From the NCBI GenBank assembly GCA_030019445.1, contig JASEEU010000006.1, forward strand, positions 94,722 through 158,721: a stretch of DNA of 64,000 bases, written 5' to 3'. Within the stretch, counting starts at the first letter, position 1. Every line of letters begins with the position of its first letter. Position numbers and translations under genes: made by a program. This document shows, piece by piece, positions 33,461 through 42,911 of the stretch. Source of the stretch: Anaerosomatales bacterium (GTDB taxonomy: Bacteria; Actinomycetota; Coriobacteriia; Anaerosomatales; Anaerosomataceae). The notes beneath the pieces were generated by a model that made no database searches, was not told where the DNA came from, and worked only from the letters and a program-made list of their open reading frames with translations.

Positions 33461-36172
33461 ATGCGGACTGCACGAAGGGGAGTCGGCGCCCGGCGACTCC
33501 TGACCCTGATGACGATCCTGGCGGTCGTCATCGCACTCGTTCCCGTCGTGCCGGCGGGGGCGGTGATCATCCCTCAGAGTTCGCTCGTCTACGTCGACGC
33601 CTCGGTCACCGGCCCTGGAACGGGCACCGCGGCCGACCCATTCCGCCTCTTCACCGATGCGGTGGCAGCGGTCGCTCCCGGCGGAACGATCATGGTCGCC
33701 CCTGGCTACTACGACCCTGCCCTGGGCGAGACGCCTCCCTATATGATCCCGACCGGCGTCACCATCGAGGGGACCGAGGACGATTCGGGCGATCTGCCGG
33801 TGCTGTTCGGCACGGCCGACGCGAGCGCCCCCGTCCTCGTCTTCGATGGTGTCGAGGGCAACGTCGTCCGGAACATCGTGGTCGCCGAGAACTTCAACTC
33901 TATCCCGGCGGTGGGTGAGGTGACAGCCGAGGTAGAGGGGATACCGGGCGGCGGGGCCTACGTGGGTGACTCGAGCGTGCTGTTCGAGGACTGCATCTTC
34001 GTCTTCTTGTCCGCGCCGGTGGGTGGCGCGGTCTACGCCGAGTGGTCCGACCTCACGATGCGGCGCTCCTACGTGGTCGCCAACGGCAACCCGTTCCTGT
34101 GGGACGTGGCCGTGGAGGCGGCCGGTGAGGTCGTATCGCAGGTGGATCCCTCGGCAGACATCGCTGCCGCGTTCGTGCCCGAGTGGTGCATGGCGGGCGG
34201 TGGCGTAGCGGCGTTCGCCGGAACGGCGACGTTCGAGGGCTGCTGGTTCGAGGCGAACTCGGCCGCCTACCTGGGTGGCGGGATCGCCACCGAGATGGGC
34301 ACGATCGACGCGCGTGACAGCGTCTTCATCCAGAACGCCGCCGACGACCTTTCGGCGGTCGACGACCTCGCAGCGGAACGCCCCGAGGTGCGTGCCGCGC
34401 AGCCGGCGGGATCGGTGGGCGGATGCATCGGTGCGGTCAATGCGATCGTGGACGTGCGCGACAGCGTGTTCGGCATGAGCTGGGCACCGTTCGGCGGCGC
34501 GGTGGGCACGATGGAATCGCAGGTGACGATCCGCGGCGCGGACGTGTTCGGCTGCGAGGACGCCATCGAGGCGGTCCCGCTCGACTTCTTCGCCAACGAG
34601 GCAGCGCTCGATCTCGGGCCGGCGGGCGTCGTGGAGCCCACCATCGACGTCGGCACCTGGGTGGACGCGAGCTCGTTCTACGGGAACACGGGCCTGGCCG
34701 ATGTGTTCTCCTACGAGCAGCCGATGCACGTCTCCAACTCGGTGTTCACCGACAGCGAGTGCACGTTCGTCGTCGGCGCCGATCGCATCGGGCCGATGCT
34801 CCCCGATCGCCAGCACCTTCTCACGGTCGAGGGCAGCACGTTCCAGGGCAACGGTGCGGAACTGCCGATCTGGTCCGGCGCCGACTACGGCGCCGATGCG
34901 CTGGTCGCCAACACGATCGCCTGGGACAACGCCAGTGAATTCGACACGTGGGGCTGCTTCGTGCTGAACTCCGACCTTACGGTGGACACGGATGATCCGT
35001 TCACCGAAGCGCCGGTCGGCGTCTTCGAAGAGGATCCGCTCTTCATGGACAGTGCGGCCGGCGATCTCCGCCTGATGCCCGGCTCTCCGTGCATCGATGT
35101 CGGCGCCGAGGGCATCCCGGTCGACTGGGCGGACTACCTGGACGACTGGTCGCCGGTGGCCTGGGACCGCGACGTGCTGTCCCGTCCCACCGACGGTGAC
35201 GCGGACGGCGACGAGGAGTTCGACGCCGGCGCGTACGAGTACATGCCGAGCGGGCGGGTCGCCGGCGCCAACCGGTACGCGACCGCGGCCCAGACGTCGG
35301 CCCAGTACTTCGGGACCGCCGACACGGTCGTCATCGCGACCGGTCGGACGTTTGCGGACGGCCTGGCCGCGGCGGGTCTCGCGGGCCTGTACAACGCCCC
35401 GCTGCTCCTCACCGAGCCGACGATGCTCTCCGGCGGCGTCGCGGGCGAGATCGCCCGCCTCGGCGCCTCCCGCGTGTTCATCTGTGGCGGTGAAGCGGCC
35501 GTCAACGGCATCGTGGCCACGCAACTGGGCGCACTGCCCGGTGTGGACGAGATCGTGCGCATCGGTGGGTCCAACCGCTACGAGACCGCAGCGCTGATCG
35601 CGGAGCACATCCTATCGCGCCAGGACCCGGAGAACGTGCCGTTCACGCTCATCGCCCGCGGCGACCTGTTCCCGGACGCGCTTGCGGCCGCGCCGATCGC
35701 CTACGCCAACAAGGCGCCGATCCTCCTGGTGACGCCTGACGAGCTGCCGCCGACGACCGTGGACGTGCTCTACGACTTCGGCATCACGCGCGCTGCCATC
35801 GTCGGCGGGACGTCCGCTGTCGGCGCGGGCGTGGAGTACGGCGTGCAGAAGATGCTCGACCCCGAGCGTGTCTCGGGCCGCGACCGCTATGAGACGGCGG
35901 CGAAACTCGCGAGCTGGGCTGCCGAGAACGACTATGCGGACTTCGGTATGGTCGGAGTGGCGACCGGCCTCGACTTCGCCGACGCGCTCTCGGGTGGCGC
36001 AGGCATCGGGGCGGCACACGGAGTGCTGCTGCTGACGCCGGCCACCTCGCTGAGCCCGTTCACGTCGCTCGCCATCGAGAACCATGCCGAGGAGGTCCTG
36101 TCGATCAGGACGTTCGGCGGCGTGAACGCCGTCTCCGACGGCGTGTACAAGCAGATCATGGACATCCTGTAG
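33461..36172 (+). CDS. CWB2 wall-anchored protein with right-handed beta-helix domain
   Basis: 903 residues. Signal peptide (LMTILAVVIALVPVVPAGA) and then about 580 residues of right-handed parallel beta-helix: SLVYVDASVTGPGTGTAADP, YMIPTGVTIEGTED, and many short coils with D-S-V-F turns (DSVFIQNAADD, NSVFTDSECTF). From about residue 600 there are three CWB2 repeats (GRVAGANRYATAAQ; VRIGGSNRYETAAL; VSGRDRYETAAKLA) with FADGLAAAGLAG-type and GGEAAVN-type strands. CWB2 modules bind peptidoglycan-linked anionic polymers. The beta-helix may be an adhesin or a polysaccharide-binding or cleaving unit; no catalytic residues were identified. The ATG follows GAGGGGAG. A strong terminator follows. Confidence 0.88.
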   Translation: MRTARRGVGARRLLTLMTILAVVIALVPVVPAGAVIIPQSSLVYVDASVTGPGTGTAADPFRLFTDAVAAVAPGGTIMVAPGYYDPALGETPPYMIPTGVTIEGTEDDSGDLPVLFGTADASAPVLVFDGVEGNVVRNIVVAENFNSIPAVGEVTAEVEGIPGGGAYVGDSSVLFEDCIFVFLSAPVGGAVYAEWSDLTMRRSYVVANGNPFLWDVAVEAAGEVVSQVDPSADIAAAFVPEWCMAGGGVAAFAGTATFEGCWFEANSAAYLGGGIATEMGTIDARDSVFIQNAADDLSAVDDLAAERPEVRAAQPAGSVGGCIGAVNAIVDVRDSVFGMSWAPFGGAVGTMESQVTIRGADVFGCEDAIEAVPLDFFANEAALDLGPAGVVEPTIDVGTWVDASSFYGNTGLADVFSYEQPMHVSNSVFTDSECTFVVGADRIGPMLPDRQHLLTVEGSTFQGNGAELPIWSGADYGADALVANTIAWDNASEFDTWGCFVLNSDLTVDTDDPFTEAPVGVFEEDPLFMDSAAGDLRLMPGSPCIDVGAEGIPVDWADYLDDWSPVAWDRDVLSRPTDGDADGDEEFDAGAYEYMPSGRVAGANRYATAAQTSAQYFGTADTVVIATGRTFADGLAAAGLAGLYNAPLLLTEPTMLSGGVAGEIARLGASRVFICGGEAAVNGIVATQLGALPGVDEIVRIGGSNRYETAALIAEHILSRQDPENVPFTLIARGDLFPDALAAAPIAYANKAPILLVTPDELPPTTVDVLYDFGITRAAIVGGTSAVGAGVEYGVQKMLDPERVSGRDRYETAAKLASWAAENDYADFGMVGVATGLDFADALSGGAGIGAAHGVLLLTPATSLSPFTSLAIENHAEEVLSIRTFGGVNAVSDGVYKQIMDIL

Positions 36173-36190
36173 GGCACGACCTGACAGTAG

Positions 36191-36220
36191 ACGGGGGCCG
36201 CGCGATTGCGCGGCCCCCGT
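36191..36220. terminator. Bidirectional terminator hairpin
   Basis: Perfect 13-base stem (36191-36203 with 36208-36220, starting ACGGGGGCCGCGC) and a four-base loop, placed between the CWB2 gene and the convergent spermidine synthase-like gene. A weak TTCGC tail follows on the plus strand. Confidence 0.75.
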
Positions 36221-36238
36221 TCGCATGCCGGCCGGTCT

Positions 36239-37795
36239 CTAGTTCACGTGGATGAGCGAGTCGGTGGGCGCGTAGTCGTCGGTCAGGAGCGGGACGTCTC
36301 CCTGTGGAACGAGCTCGGTGTAGAGATCGTCGTCGAAGTCCGCAAAGCCCGGCACGCTGACACGGCTGTCAAGCCGTGAGTCGATGCGGGCGCGCAGCTC
36401 TTGCTCGGCGATGTCGATGTCGGTCGCGAGCATGATGATGTTGCGGTTCTGGCCCTTCGCGCCGTTCTCGCCGATGCCGATGGGGAACACCCAGTGGTGG
36501 TCCCATACGGTGGCCGAGGTTCGATAGATGCTGCGGAACAGCTCGCTCCGCTCCCCTTCGACCGACGAGATGATGTTGTACGCGACCACGCCCCCGGGGT
36601 TGAGCCGGGAGGCGATCTCCTCGAAGAACTCCTGCGTGGTGAGGTGGAAGGGAAGCGCGTCGGCATAGTACGCGTCCACGATCACGATGTCGTAGCGCTC
36701 CTCGGTCTCCTGTACGTAGCGGCGGGCATCCATGACCTCCACGCGGAGGCGTTCGTCGCTCGGCAGACCGAAGTACCGTTCGGCCACGTCGACCACCACG
36801 GGATCGATCTCCACCGAATCGATGCGCATCTCGGGATAGTCGCGCCACATGCGCTTGGTCACGGCGCCGCCGCCGAGGCCGAGGACGAGCACGCGCTCGG
36901 CCTCCGGGTTCGCCGCGAGCGCGAGATGCAGGTAGTCCGGATAGCGGATGATGCTCCGGTAGCCGTCACGCGTATCGATCGCGGACTGGCGGCTCTTGTC
37001 GAAGCGCAGCCACCGCACGCCGTCGGACTCCGTGACGGTGATGCGGTGGTAGAGGGTGTCTTGCTTGAAGAGCACCGCCTCACCGTCGGCGTTCACCGTG
37101 CTGTCGTCCCCGGCCATCCTCACGAGCGCGCCGGTCCCCAGCGCCGCGCCGAGCAGCGACAGGCCCAGCACCACCGTGAGCGAGCGCGTGCCGAGGGCGC
37201 GGGGCGTGGCCTCCTCGGCGGACATCGCAGGCAGTCCGAGCGACACGAGCGCGAGCGCGCAGAGCGCGACGCCGATGCCGACGGTGAGCGGCTCGACCTG
37301 CATGACGGGGATGAGCCAGAACGACGTGGCGAGCGTGCCGAAGATGCTGCCGCCGGTGCTGACGGCGTACAGCCCGCCCGCCGAGCGCCCGATGCGCCCG
37401 AGTCCCTTGCCGGCGGCGATACGCACGCCCATGGGCGAGACGGTGGCGAGCAAGAGCGCCGGTCCCATGAAGATGAGCGCGGTCGCCACGAGCGAGCCGG
37501 CGCGCGGTCCGAGCCCCCCGGCCCACTCCAGCGTCGCGTCGGCCACGAACGGCGCCGCGATCGTCCAGATGCCCGCGCCGCCCAGCACGAGGCCGATCGA
37601 GCGCGACGCGCCGTGCCGGTCGGCGATGGCGCCGCCGAGCCAGTAGCCGACGCTCATCGCCGCCATGAAGCCGGAGATGACGCTCCCCCAGACGAAGATC
37701 GAGTTGCCCATGACGGGCGCGAGGACGCGGGCGCCCAGCAGCTCGAGGCCCATGAGGCAGGCGCCGCTCACGAAGACGGTGACGTAGAGCAGCAT
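36239..37795 (-). CDS. Membrane-embedded spermidine synthase-like protein
   Basis: 518 residues. The N-terminal half has about seven helices with MFS-like loops (LMGLELLGARVLAPVMGNSI, GYWLGGAIADRHGASRS). The C-terminal 270 residues form a spermidine-synthase-type Rossmann domain: RVLVLGLGGGAVTKRMWRDY with the nucleotide loop, DSVEIDPVVVDVAERYFGLP, and RYDIVIVDAYYADALPFHLT with the acidic active-site region. Such fused proteins are common in bacteria; polyamine synthesis has not been shown for most. The ATG at 37795 has AAGGAG seven bases before it. No decarboxylase gene is nearby. It converges with the CWB2 gene. Confidence 0.85.
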   Translation of the reverse strand: MLLYVTVFVSGACLMGLELLGARVLAPVMGNSIFVWGSVISGFMAAMSVGYWLGGAIADRHGASRSIGLVLGGAGIWTIAAPFVADATLEWAGGLGPRAGSLVATALIFMGPALLLATVSPMGVRIAAGKGLGRIGRSAGGLYAVSTGGSIFGTLATSFWLIPVMQVEPLTVGIGVALCALALVSLGLPAMSAEEATPRALGTRSLTVVLGLSLLGAALGTGALVRMAGDDSTVNADGEAVLFKQDTLYHRITVTESDGVRWLRFDKSRQSAIDTRDGYRSIIRYPDYLHLALAANPEAERVLVLGLGGGAVTKRMWRDYPEMRIDSVEIDPVVVDVAERYFGLPSDERLRVEVMDARRYVQETEERYDIVIVDAYYADALPFHLTTQEFFEEIASRLNPGGVVAYNIISSVEGERSELFRSIYRTSATVWDHHWVFPIGIGENGAKGQNRNIIMLATDIDIAEQELRARIDSRLDSRVSVPGFADFDDDLYTELVPQGDVPLLTDDYAPTDSLIHVN

Positions 37796-37961
37796 GGCGG
37801 GCTCCTTGCGGGTCGAGGGGCGTATCACGGGCTACTTCGCCGCGCGCGGGCCGGCACCTGCCGCGCCTGAGGCGCCCGGGGGCGGTGCGGCGGGGACGGA
37901 AGCAACACGGATGCAACGCCCGGGCGTTGTGCGATGACGCTCGAGCGGGGAGAATCCCACC

Positions 37962-38792
37962 ATGCGACGGCTCGCGATCTTCTCGGATATACACGCCAAC
38001 CTGCCCGCGCTCGACGCCGTGCTCGGCGATATCGAGCGCGTCGGCGTGACCGAGCGCTACTGCCTCGGCGACCTCGTCGGGTACGGACCGTTCCCCGCCG
38101 AGACGATCGACCGTGTGCGCGGGCTCGGCATCCCCGTGGTGCAGGGCAACTACGACGAGGGCATCGGCTCACGCCGCGGCGACTGCGGCTGCTACTACGC
38201 GACGCCGCAGGCCCGGGAGGACGGCACGGCGTCCTACGCGTTCACCGCCGAACGCGTCGACGACGCACGGGCGTCCTACCTTCTCGGCCTCCTCCCGCAC
38301 GTGCGCCTGGAGCATGAGGGCGCGCGCATCATGCTCGCGCACGGCAGCCCGCGTCGCGTCAACGAGTACCTGCTGCCCGACCGCACTGATGAGCAACTCG
38401 CGCGCCTGGCCGCGGGGGCCGCTGCTGACATCGTGTGCGTGGGGCACGTGCACGTCGCCTACCACCGGGCGATGCCCGCGGCAACGAGCGCGGACCGGCA
38501 CGCCGCGTACCCGCCCGCGGACGACCTGGGCACCGCGCACTACGTGAGCTCGGGCTCGGTGGGCAAGCCCAAGGACGGCGACTGGCGCGCCGGGTGGGTC
38601 GAGCTCGTGCTCGGCGATGAAGCCGAGGTGACGGCGGCGACCGGGGACGGCGACGCCGCGCGCGTGAGCCTGGGGCCGGTGTGGCTCGGCGCGCGCTTCC
38701 ATCGCGTCGCGTACGACATCGAGACGACCATCGCGGCGATGCGCGCTGCCGGCCTGCCCGAGACGCTCGTGAGCGCGCTGCGCCAGTCCTGA
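37962..38792 (+). CDS. Metallophosphoesterase, YfcE/MJ0936-like
   Basis: 276 residues. Calcineurin-like motifs in order: IFSDIHANLPAL (D-x-H), CLGDLVGYGP (GD), GNYDEGI (GN-D in place of GNHD), LAHGSPR, and VGHVHVAYHR. A DCGCYYATPQARE stretch supplies cysteines unusual for the family. Likely a cytoplasmic phosphodiesterase; the substrate is unknown. The ATG follows a weak GGGGAGAA site. The neighbour upstream is transcribed away from it. Confidence 0.88.
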   Translation: MRRLAIFSDIHANLPALDAVLGDIERVGVTERYCLGDLVGYGPFPAETIDRVRGLGIPVVQGNYDEGIGSRRGDCGCYYATPQAREDGTASYAFTAERVDDARASYLLGLLPHVRLEHEGARIMLAHGSPRRVNEYLLPDRTDEQLARLAAGAAADIVCVGHVHVAYHRAMPAATSADRHAAYPPADDLGTAHYVSSGSVGKPKDGDWRAGWVELVLGDEAEVTAATGDGDAARVSLGPVWLGARFHRVAYDIETTIAAMRAAGLPETLVSALRQS

Positions 38793-38852
38793 CGCGCCGG
38801 TGTGGCGCCGTGCTATCGTCGCCTCAGTGAGGACGGGCGGCGAGGAGCGTTC

Positions 38853-40469
38853 ATGGGAGCAGCTCGTGTGACCTTCCAGCCGGGCGTCCGCTCGAACGTG
38901 GCGGACGTCGGCTCCACCGTGCTCGATGCCGCGCGCGCGGCCGGGGTCGTCATCGACGCCCCCTGCGGCGGCATCGGGCGGTGCGGCCGCTGCCGTGTGC
39001 GCGTCTCGGGAGCCGTGCGCCCGCCGGCCGACGACGAGCTCGCGGTCCTCTCGGCCACCGACCGTCGACGCGGCGTTCGGCTGGCCTGCCGGACCGTGAT
39101 CGAGGGCGATGTCACCGTCTCTGAGGCCGCCGAGCAGGGCTCGCTGCGCATCGTGGAGAGCGCGACGGCGCCCGACCCCGCGGTCGAGCCGCCCGAAGAG
39201 CGAGGTCACGTGCCGCGCTGGCCGGGCGAGCCGCTGATCGGCGCCGCGGTGGACGTCGGCACCACGACGATCGCCGCACGCCTCTACGACCTGCGTTCGG
39301 GCGAGCTCATGGGAGCCGCATCGGCGCCCAACCCGCAGGCGTCGTGGGGCTCGGACGTGCTCTCTCGCGTGAGCGCGGCGCTCGCGGGCGAGGCCGGGGC
39401 GCTGCAGCGCGCGGTCGTCTCGGCCATCGAAGCGCTCGTGACCGATACCGCCGCTCAGGCGGCCGTGGCGTCGGAGGCGTTGCGCGAGATCGTGTGCGTC
39501 GGCAACACGGCGATGACCTCGCTGCTGCTCGGCGCCGACGTGTCACCGCTCGCCGCCGCGCCTTACGAGGGCGCGCGGACCGGCGCGGAGACGGTGCCGG
39601 CCGACGCGCTCGGCTTCGTCGCCTTCCCGCTCGCGGTGGTCACGACGCTGCCGGGGGTCTCGGCATTCATCGGCTCAGACATCACGGCGGGGCTGCTCGT
39701 GACCCGACCGGACCGCGGCGACACGCCTGCGGTCTTCGTGGACCTCGGTACCAACGGCGAGATCGTGCTCGCCGCGGACGGCACCGTGTACGCCGCGTCG
39801 GCGGCGGCGGGACCGGCACTCGAGGGGGCCGGCGTCGAGCACGGGATGCGCGCCGAGACGGGCGCCATCGAGCGCGCCTGGCTCGAAGACGGCGACCTCC
39901 GCACCTCGACGGTGGGCGACGCGCCGCCCGCGGGCATCTGCGGCAGCGGGCTCATCGACCTCGCCGAGGCGCTGCTCGACGGCGGCGCGCTCACCGCCGA
40001 CGGCCTGCTTCGCACCGACGCGGCGCCGCCGCTCGGTCGTCGCGTCTTCGTGCGCGATGACGGCATCCGGGCGTTCGCGGTCGACATCGACGGGGACGTG
40101 ACGCTCACCCAGCGCGACGTGCGCGCATTCCAGCTTGCCAAGGGGGCTGTGCGCACCGCGCTCGACCTGCTTCTGGAGCGGGCCGGCATTCCGGCCGAGG
40201 CGATCGGCTCCGTCATCGTCGCGGGCGGTTTCGGGCTCCACGTGCGCGGCGCCGCGCTCGCGCGGACCGGAATGGTGCCCGCCGAGTGGGCCGACCGGCT
40301 GGCGTTCGCGGGCAACACCGCGCTCGCGGGGGCGGTGGCGGCGCTGCTGGCGAACGCTCCCCGCGTCCAGGCCGCGCGGATCGCCTCGGCCGTGGAGACG
40401 ATCGACCTTGCGGGCGATCCGCGGTTCCAGGAGCGCTTCATCGCCGCGCTCGGCTTCCCCGCGGCCTGA
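38853..40469 (+). CDS. 2Fe-2S/ASKHA protein, reductive activator of corrinoid protein (RamA/RACo type)
   Basis: 538 residues. An N-terminal plant-type ferredoxin domain with cluster ligands APCGGIGRCGRCRV and a later RLACRT (fourth Cys), then a linker and an ASKHA-fold domain: AAVDVGTTTIAARLYD (phosphate 1), VCVGNTAMTSLLLG, VFVDLGTNGEIVLA (phosphate 2), GICGSGLIDLAEAL, VIVAGGFGLHVRGA, and FAGNTALAGAVAALL. The protein uses ATP and electrons to reduce cob(II)alamin in methyltransferase corrinoid proteins to Co(I). No methyltransferase or corrinoid protein gene is in the window. ATG 38853 has GAGGAGC upstream; a TGCTATCGT extended -10 lies in front. Confidence 0.92.
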   Translation: MGAARVTFQPGVRSNVADVGSTVLDAARAAGVVIDAPCGGIGRCGRCRVRVSGAVRPPADDELAVLSATDRRRGVRLACRTVIEGDVTVSEAAEQGSLRIVESATAPDPAVEPPEERGHVPRWPGEPLIGAAVDVGTTTIAARLYDLRSGELMGAASAPNPQASWGSDVLSRVSAALAGEAGALQRAVVSAIEALVTDTAAQAAVASEALREIVCVGNTAMTSLLLGADVSPLAAAPYEGARTGAETVPADALGFVAFPLAVVTTLPGVSAFIGSDITAGLLVTRPDRGDTPAVFVDLGTNGEIVLAADGTVYAASAAAGPALEGAGVEHGMRAETGAIERAWLEDGDLRTSTVGDAPPAGICGSGLIDLAEALLDGGALTADGLLRTDAAPPLGRRVFVRDDGIRAFAVDIDGDVTLTQRDVRAFQLAKGAVRTALDLLLERAGIPAEAIGSVIVAGGFGLHVRGAALARTGMVPAEWADRLAFAGNTALAGAVAALLANAPRVQAARIASAVETIDLAGDPRFQERFIAALGFPAA

Positions 40470-40481
40470 GAACATCGGCGC

Positions 40482-40507
40482 GCCCGGCGTCGGGTCAGGC
40501 GCCGGGC
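40482..40507 (+). terminator. Hairpin after the RACo-type gene
   Basis: GCCCGGCG (40482-40489) pairs with CGCCGGGC (40500-40507) across ten bases, starting 12 bases after the stop. The tail after it is not T-rich, so efficiency is uncertain. Confidence 0.55.
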
Positions 40508-40585
40508 CACAGCGGCCGATGGCGTTTAGCCCGGACGGCTTCGGCGCACGTAGTACTCAGACCGCGCCCACGAACGGAGACGCCG

Positions 40586-40801
40586 ATGCTGCTCGGGATC
40601 CGGATCACCTCGACCCTCGTCATGTACGGGGGCCTCCTCGTGTTCGTCCTCTTCCTCTTCCAGGTGCTCCAGGGATCGCGCATCATCCGCTTCAAGGGCA
40701 GGCTCCACATGAAGGTCCACCGCGCGAGCGCCTACGCGACGCTCGCGGTCGCCGCCGCGCACGGCCTGATGGCGCTCGTCTATCTCGGCGTGTTCCGCTG
40801 A
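40586..40801 (+). CDS. Small two-helix membrane protein
   Basis: 71 residues. Helix 1: VMYGGLLVFVLFLFQVLQG; a basic loop RIIRFKGRLHMKVHR; helix 2: AYATLAVAAAHGLMALVYLG. The spacing of His in LHMKVHR and AAHG and the overall look recall the ends of DUF4405/cytochrome b-type haem membrane proteins, but two helices are too few for a proven call. ATG 40586 has GGAGAC upstream. Stands between RACo and SppA genes. Confidence 0.6.
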   Translation: MLLGIRITSTLVMYGGLLVFVLFLFQVLQGSRIIRFKGRLHMKVHRASAYATLAVAAAHGLMALVYLGVFR

Positions 40802-40886
40802 CCCGCCCCGCACCGTCGCGAGAAGGTTGACCTGCCGTCCGGCGGGGCCGGATGATGGAGGGCGGCACCTCACGAGGGAGGTCTTC

Positions 40887-41882
40887 ATGAGCGACGAGCG
40901 CACCACACAACCTGCCGTGCCGCCGCAGGCCGCTGCCGCGCAGCCGTCCACGGCGCCACGCACGAAGCCCGGTCGCGGGCTGGCGATCGCGGTTATCGTG
41001 CTCGTCATCCTCGTGGTGGTCGCATGCGGGGCCTCGTGCGCGATGGTCGCGCTCTTCTCGGAGGGCACCGGCACGACCGGCTTCGGCGAGAACGTCGCGC
41101 TCGTGCACATCAACGGCGTGATCGCCGGCACGGGCAGCGGCATCGACGGCGTCACCACGCCGGAGAGCATCATCGACCAGCTCGACCAGGCGCTCGCCGA
41201 CGACAGCGTGAAGGCCATCCTGCTGCGCATCGACTCGCCCGGCGGGACCGTCGCTGCCTCGCAGGAGATCGCGATGGCGGTGAGCGATGCCGCCGAGGAG
41301 AAACCCGTGATCGCGTCCGTCGGGGACGTGGGCGCATCCGGCGCGTACATGGTCGCGTCGCAGTGCGACACCATCATCGCGGCACCGGGGTCCTCGGTCG
41401 GAAGCATCGGCGTCATCCTGGAGGTGCCCAACCTGCAGGGCCTGCTCGACAAGCTCGGTGTGGAGTTCGCGGTCATCACGGCCGGAGAGCTCAAGGACAC
41501 CGGCAGCCCGTACCGCAGCATGACCGCGACCGAGACCGCCATGCTCCAGAAGCAGGTGGACCAGGCGTACCGGCAGTTCATCCGGGACGTCGCCGAGGGG
41601 CGGGGCATGTCCGAGGCCGAGGTGACCGAGCTCGCCACGGGCTGGGTCTGGCTCGGCGAGGAAGCGCTTGAGCTCGGGCTGATCGACGCGATCGGGAACT
41701 ACTCCGACGGCCTGGACGCCGCCGCCGAGGCGGGCGGCATCGAGGGCGACTACGGCGTCGTCGACTACTACGAGTACACGTTCGACGACCTCATCTGGAG
41801 CTTCTTCGGCCTGCGCGACAGCCTCGCGCCGCCCGGTGCCGAGCTCGATGACGCGCTTCGCCGCGGTGCGCTGCCCCGCTAG
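40887..41882 (+). CDS. sppA: Signal peptide peptidase SppA-type serine protease
   Basis: 331 residues. One N-terminal helix (AIAVIVLVILVVVACGASCA) anchors an S49 domain. Characteristic segments: VALVHINGVIAGTGSG, LLRIDSPGGTVAASQEIAMA, GDVGASGAYMVASQCDTIIA (catalytic Ser in GASGAYM), SSVGSIGVILEVPNLQGLLD, and ITAGELKDTGSPYR with the catalytic Lys. The half-length form is typical of Gram-positive SppA. It cleaves remnant signal peptides within the membrane. ATG 40887 has GAGGGAGG upstream. Confidence 0.92.
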   Translation: MSDERTTQPAVPPQAAAAQPSTAPRTKPGRGLAIAVIVLVILVVVACGASCAMVALFSEGTGTTGFGENVALVHINGVIAGTGSGIDGVTTPESIIDQLDQALADDSVKAILLRIDSPGGTVAASQEIAMAVSDAAEEKPVIASVGDVGASGAYMVASQCDTIIAAPGSSVGSIGVILEVPNLQGLLDKLGVEFAVITAGELKDTGSPYRSMTATETAMLQKQVDQAYRQFIRDVAEGRGMSEAEVTELATGWVWLGEEALELGLIDAIGNYSDGLDAAAEAGGIEGDYGVVDYYEYTFDDLIWSFFGLRDSLAPPGAELDDALRRGALPR

Positions 41883-41915
41883 CGGTCCGGGGCCGTCCCG
41901 CTCGGCCGCGCGCCC

Positions 41916-41944
41916 TTAACCTCGCCACCCGTATCGCCTACAAT
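41916..41944 (+). promoter_or_regulatory. Promoter of the purC-purL region
   Basis: TTAACC at 41916-41921 and TACAAT at 41939-41944, 17-base spacer, about 80 bases before the purC GTG. It is the only good promoter-like sequence before purC. Confidence 0.5.
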
Positions 41945-42024
41945 GCCCCCAAGGCCGCGCGGCACTTCAAGGGGCATCCGCACGCCGCCGGCCGTCCGCT
42001 CACCCCCGAGGGAAGGACGCGCGT

Positions 42025-42906
42025 GTGGCGCCGGAACTGAGACCCACCGCACGAGGCAAGGTCCGCGACCTGTTCGACCTCGGCGACCTGCTGCTTATGG
42101 TCGCCACCGACCGGATCAGCGCGTTCGATGTCATCCTGGACGACCCCATCCCGTACAAGGGCGAAGTGCTCACCAAGCTCTCGCTGTTCTGGTTCGACTC
42201 GCTCGCCGACATCGTCCCCAACCATCTCGTCTCGGCCGATCCGTGCGACCTGCCCGACGAGTACATGAACTACGCCGATGAGCTCGCCGGCCGGATGATG
42301 CTCGTGCGCAAGGCGGACGTCTTCCCGGTGGAGTGCATCGTGCGCGGCTACCTCGCCGGCTCCGGATGGAAGGAGTACCAGGCGAGCGGCACCGTCTGCG
42401 GCCAGCAGCTTCCCGCGGGGCTGACGGAGTCCGCGCAGCTGCCGGAGCCGATCTTCACGCCCTCGACCAAGGCGGAGATCGGCGAGCACGACGAGAACAT
42501 CAGCTTCGAGCGCATGGCCGAGCTCGTCGGCGCCCAGACCGCCGAGCGCCTGCGCGAGCTCTCGATCGCCGTCTACACCCGGGCGTCCGAGCTGGCGCGC
42601 CGACACGGCATCATCATCGCCGACACGAAGTTCGAGTTCGGCCTCATCGACGGCGAGATCGCGCTCGTCGACGAGGTGCTGACGCCCGATTCGTCCCGCT
42701 TCTGGCCGGCCGACTCCTACGAGCCCGGTCACGGGCAGCCGTCGTTCGACAAGCAGTTCGTGCGGGACTGGCTCGAGTCGAGCGGCTGGGACAAGACACC
42801 GCCGGCGCCCGAGCTGCCGGAGGACATCATCGCGGTGACCGCCGAGAAGTACATCGAGGCCTACGAGATGATCACCGGCGAGCCGTTCGTTCCGGAAGGG
42901 GACTGA
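42025..42906 (+). CDS. purC: Phosphoribosylaminoimidazole-succinocarboxamide synthase (SAICAR synthase)
   Basis: 293 residues from a GTG with GGGAAGGA upstream. It ligates aspartate to CAIR using ATP. Motifs: [20 protein letters not shown] for the ATP loop, [37 protein letters not shown], and [20 protein letters not shown] followed by the [14 protein letters not shown] box. The length fits the monofunctional eukaryote-like or long bacterial form. First in a set of purine genes (purC, purS, purQ, purL) with three small membrane-protein genes mixed in. Confidence 0.96.
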   Translation: MAPELRPTARGKVRDLFDLGDLLLMVATDRISAFDVILDDPIPYKGEVLTKLSLFWFDSLADIVPNHLVSADPCDLPDEYMNYADELAGRMMLVRKADVFPVECIVRGYLAGSGWKEYQASGTVCGQQLPAGLTESAQLPEPIFTPSTKAEIGEHDENISFERMAELVGAQTAERLRELSIAVYTRASELARRHGIIIADTKFEFGLIDGEIALVDEVLTPDSSRFWPADSYEPGHGQPSFDKQFVRDWLESSGWDKTPPAPELPEDIIAVTAEKYIEAYEMITGEPFVPEGD

Positions 42907-42911
42907 GCACC

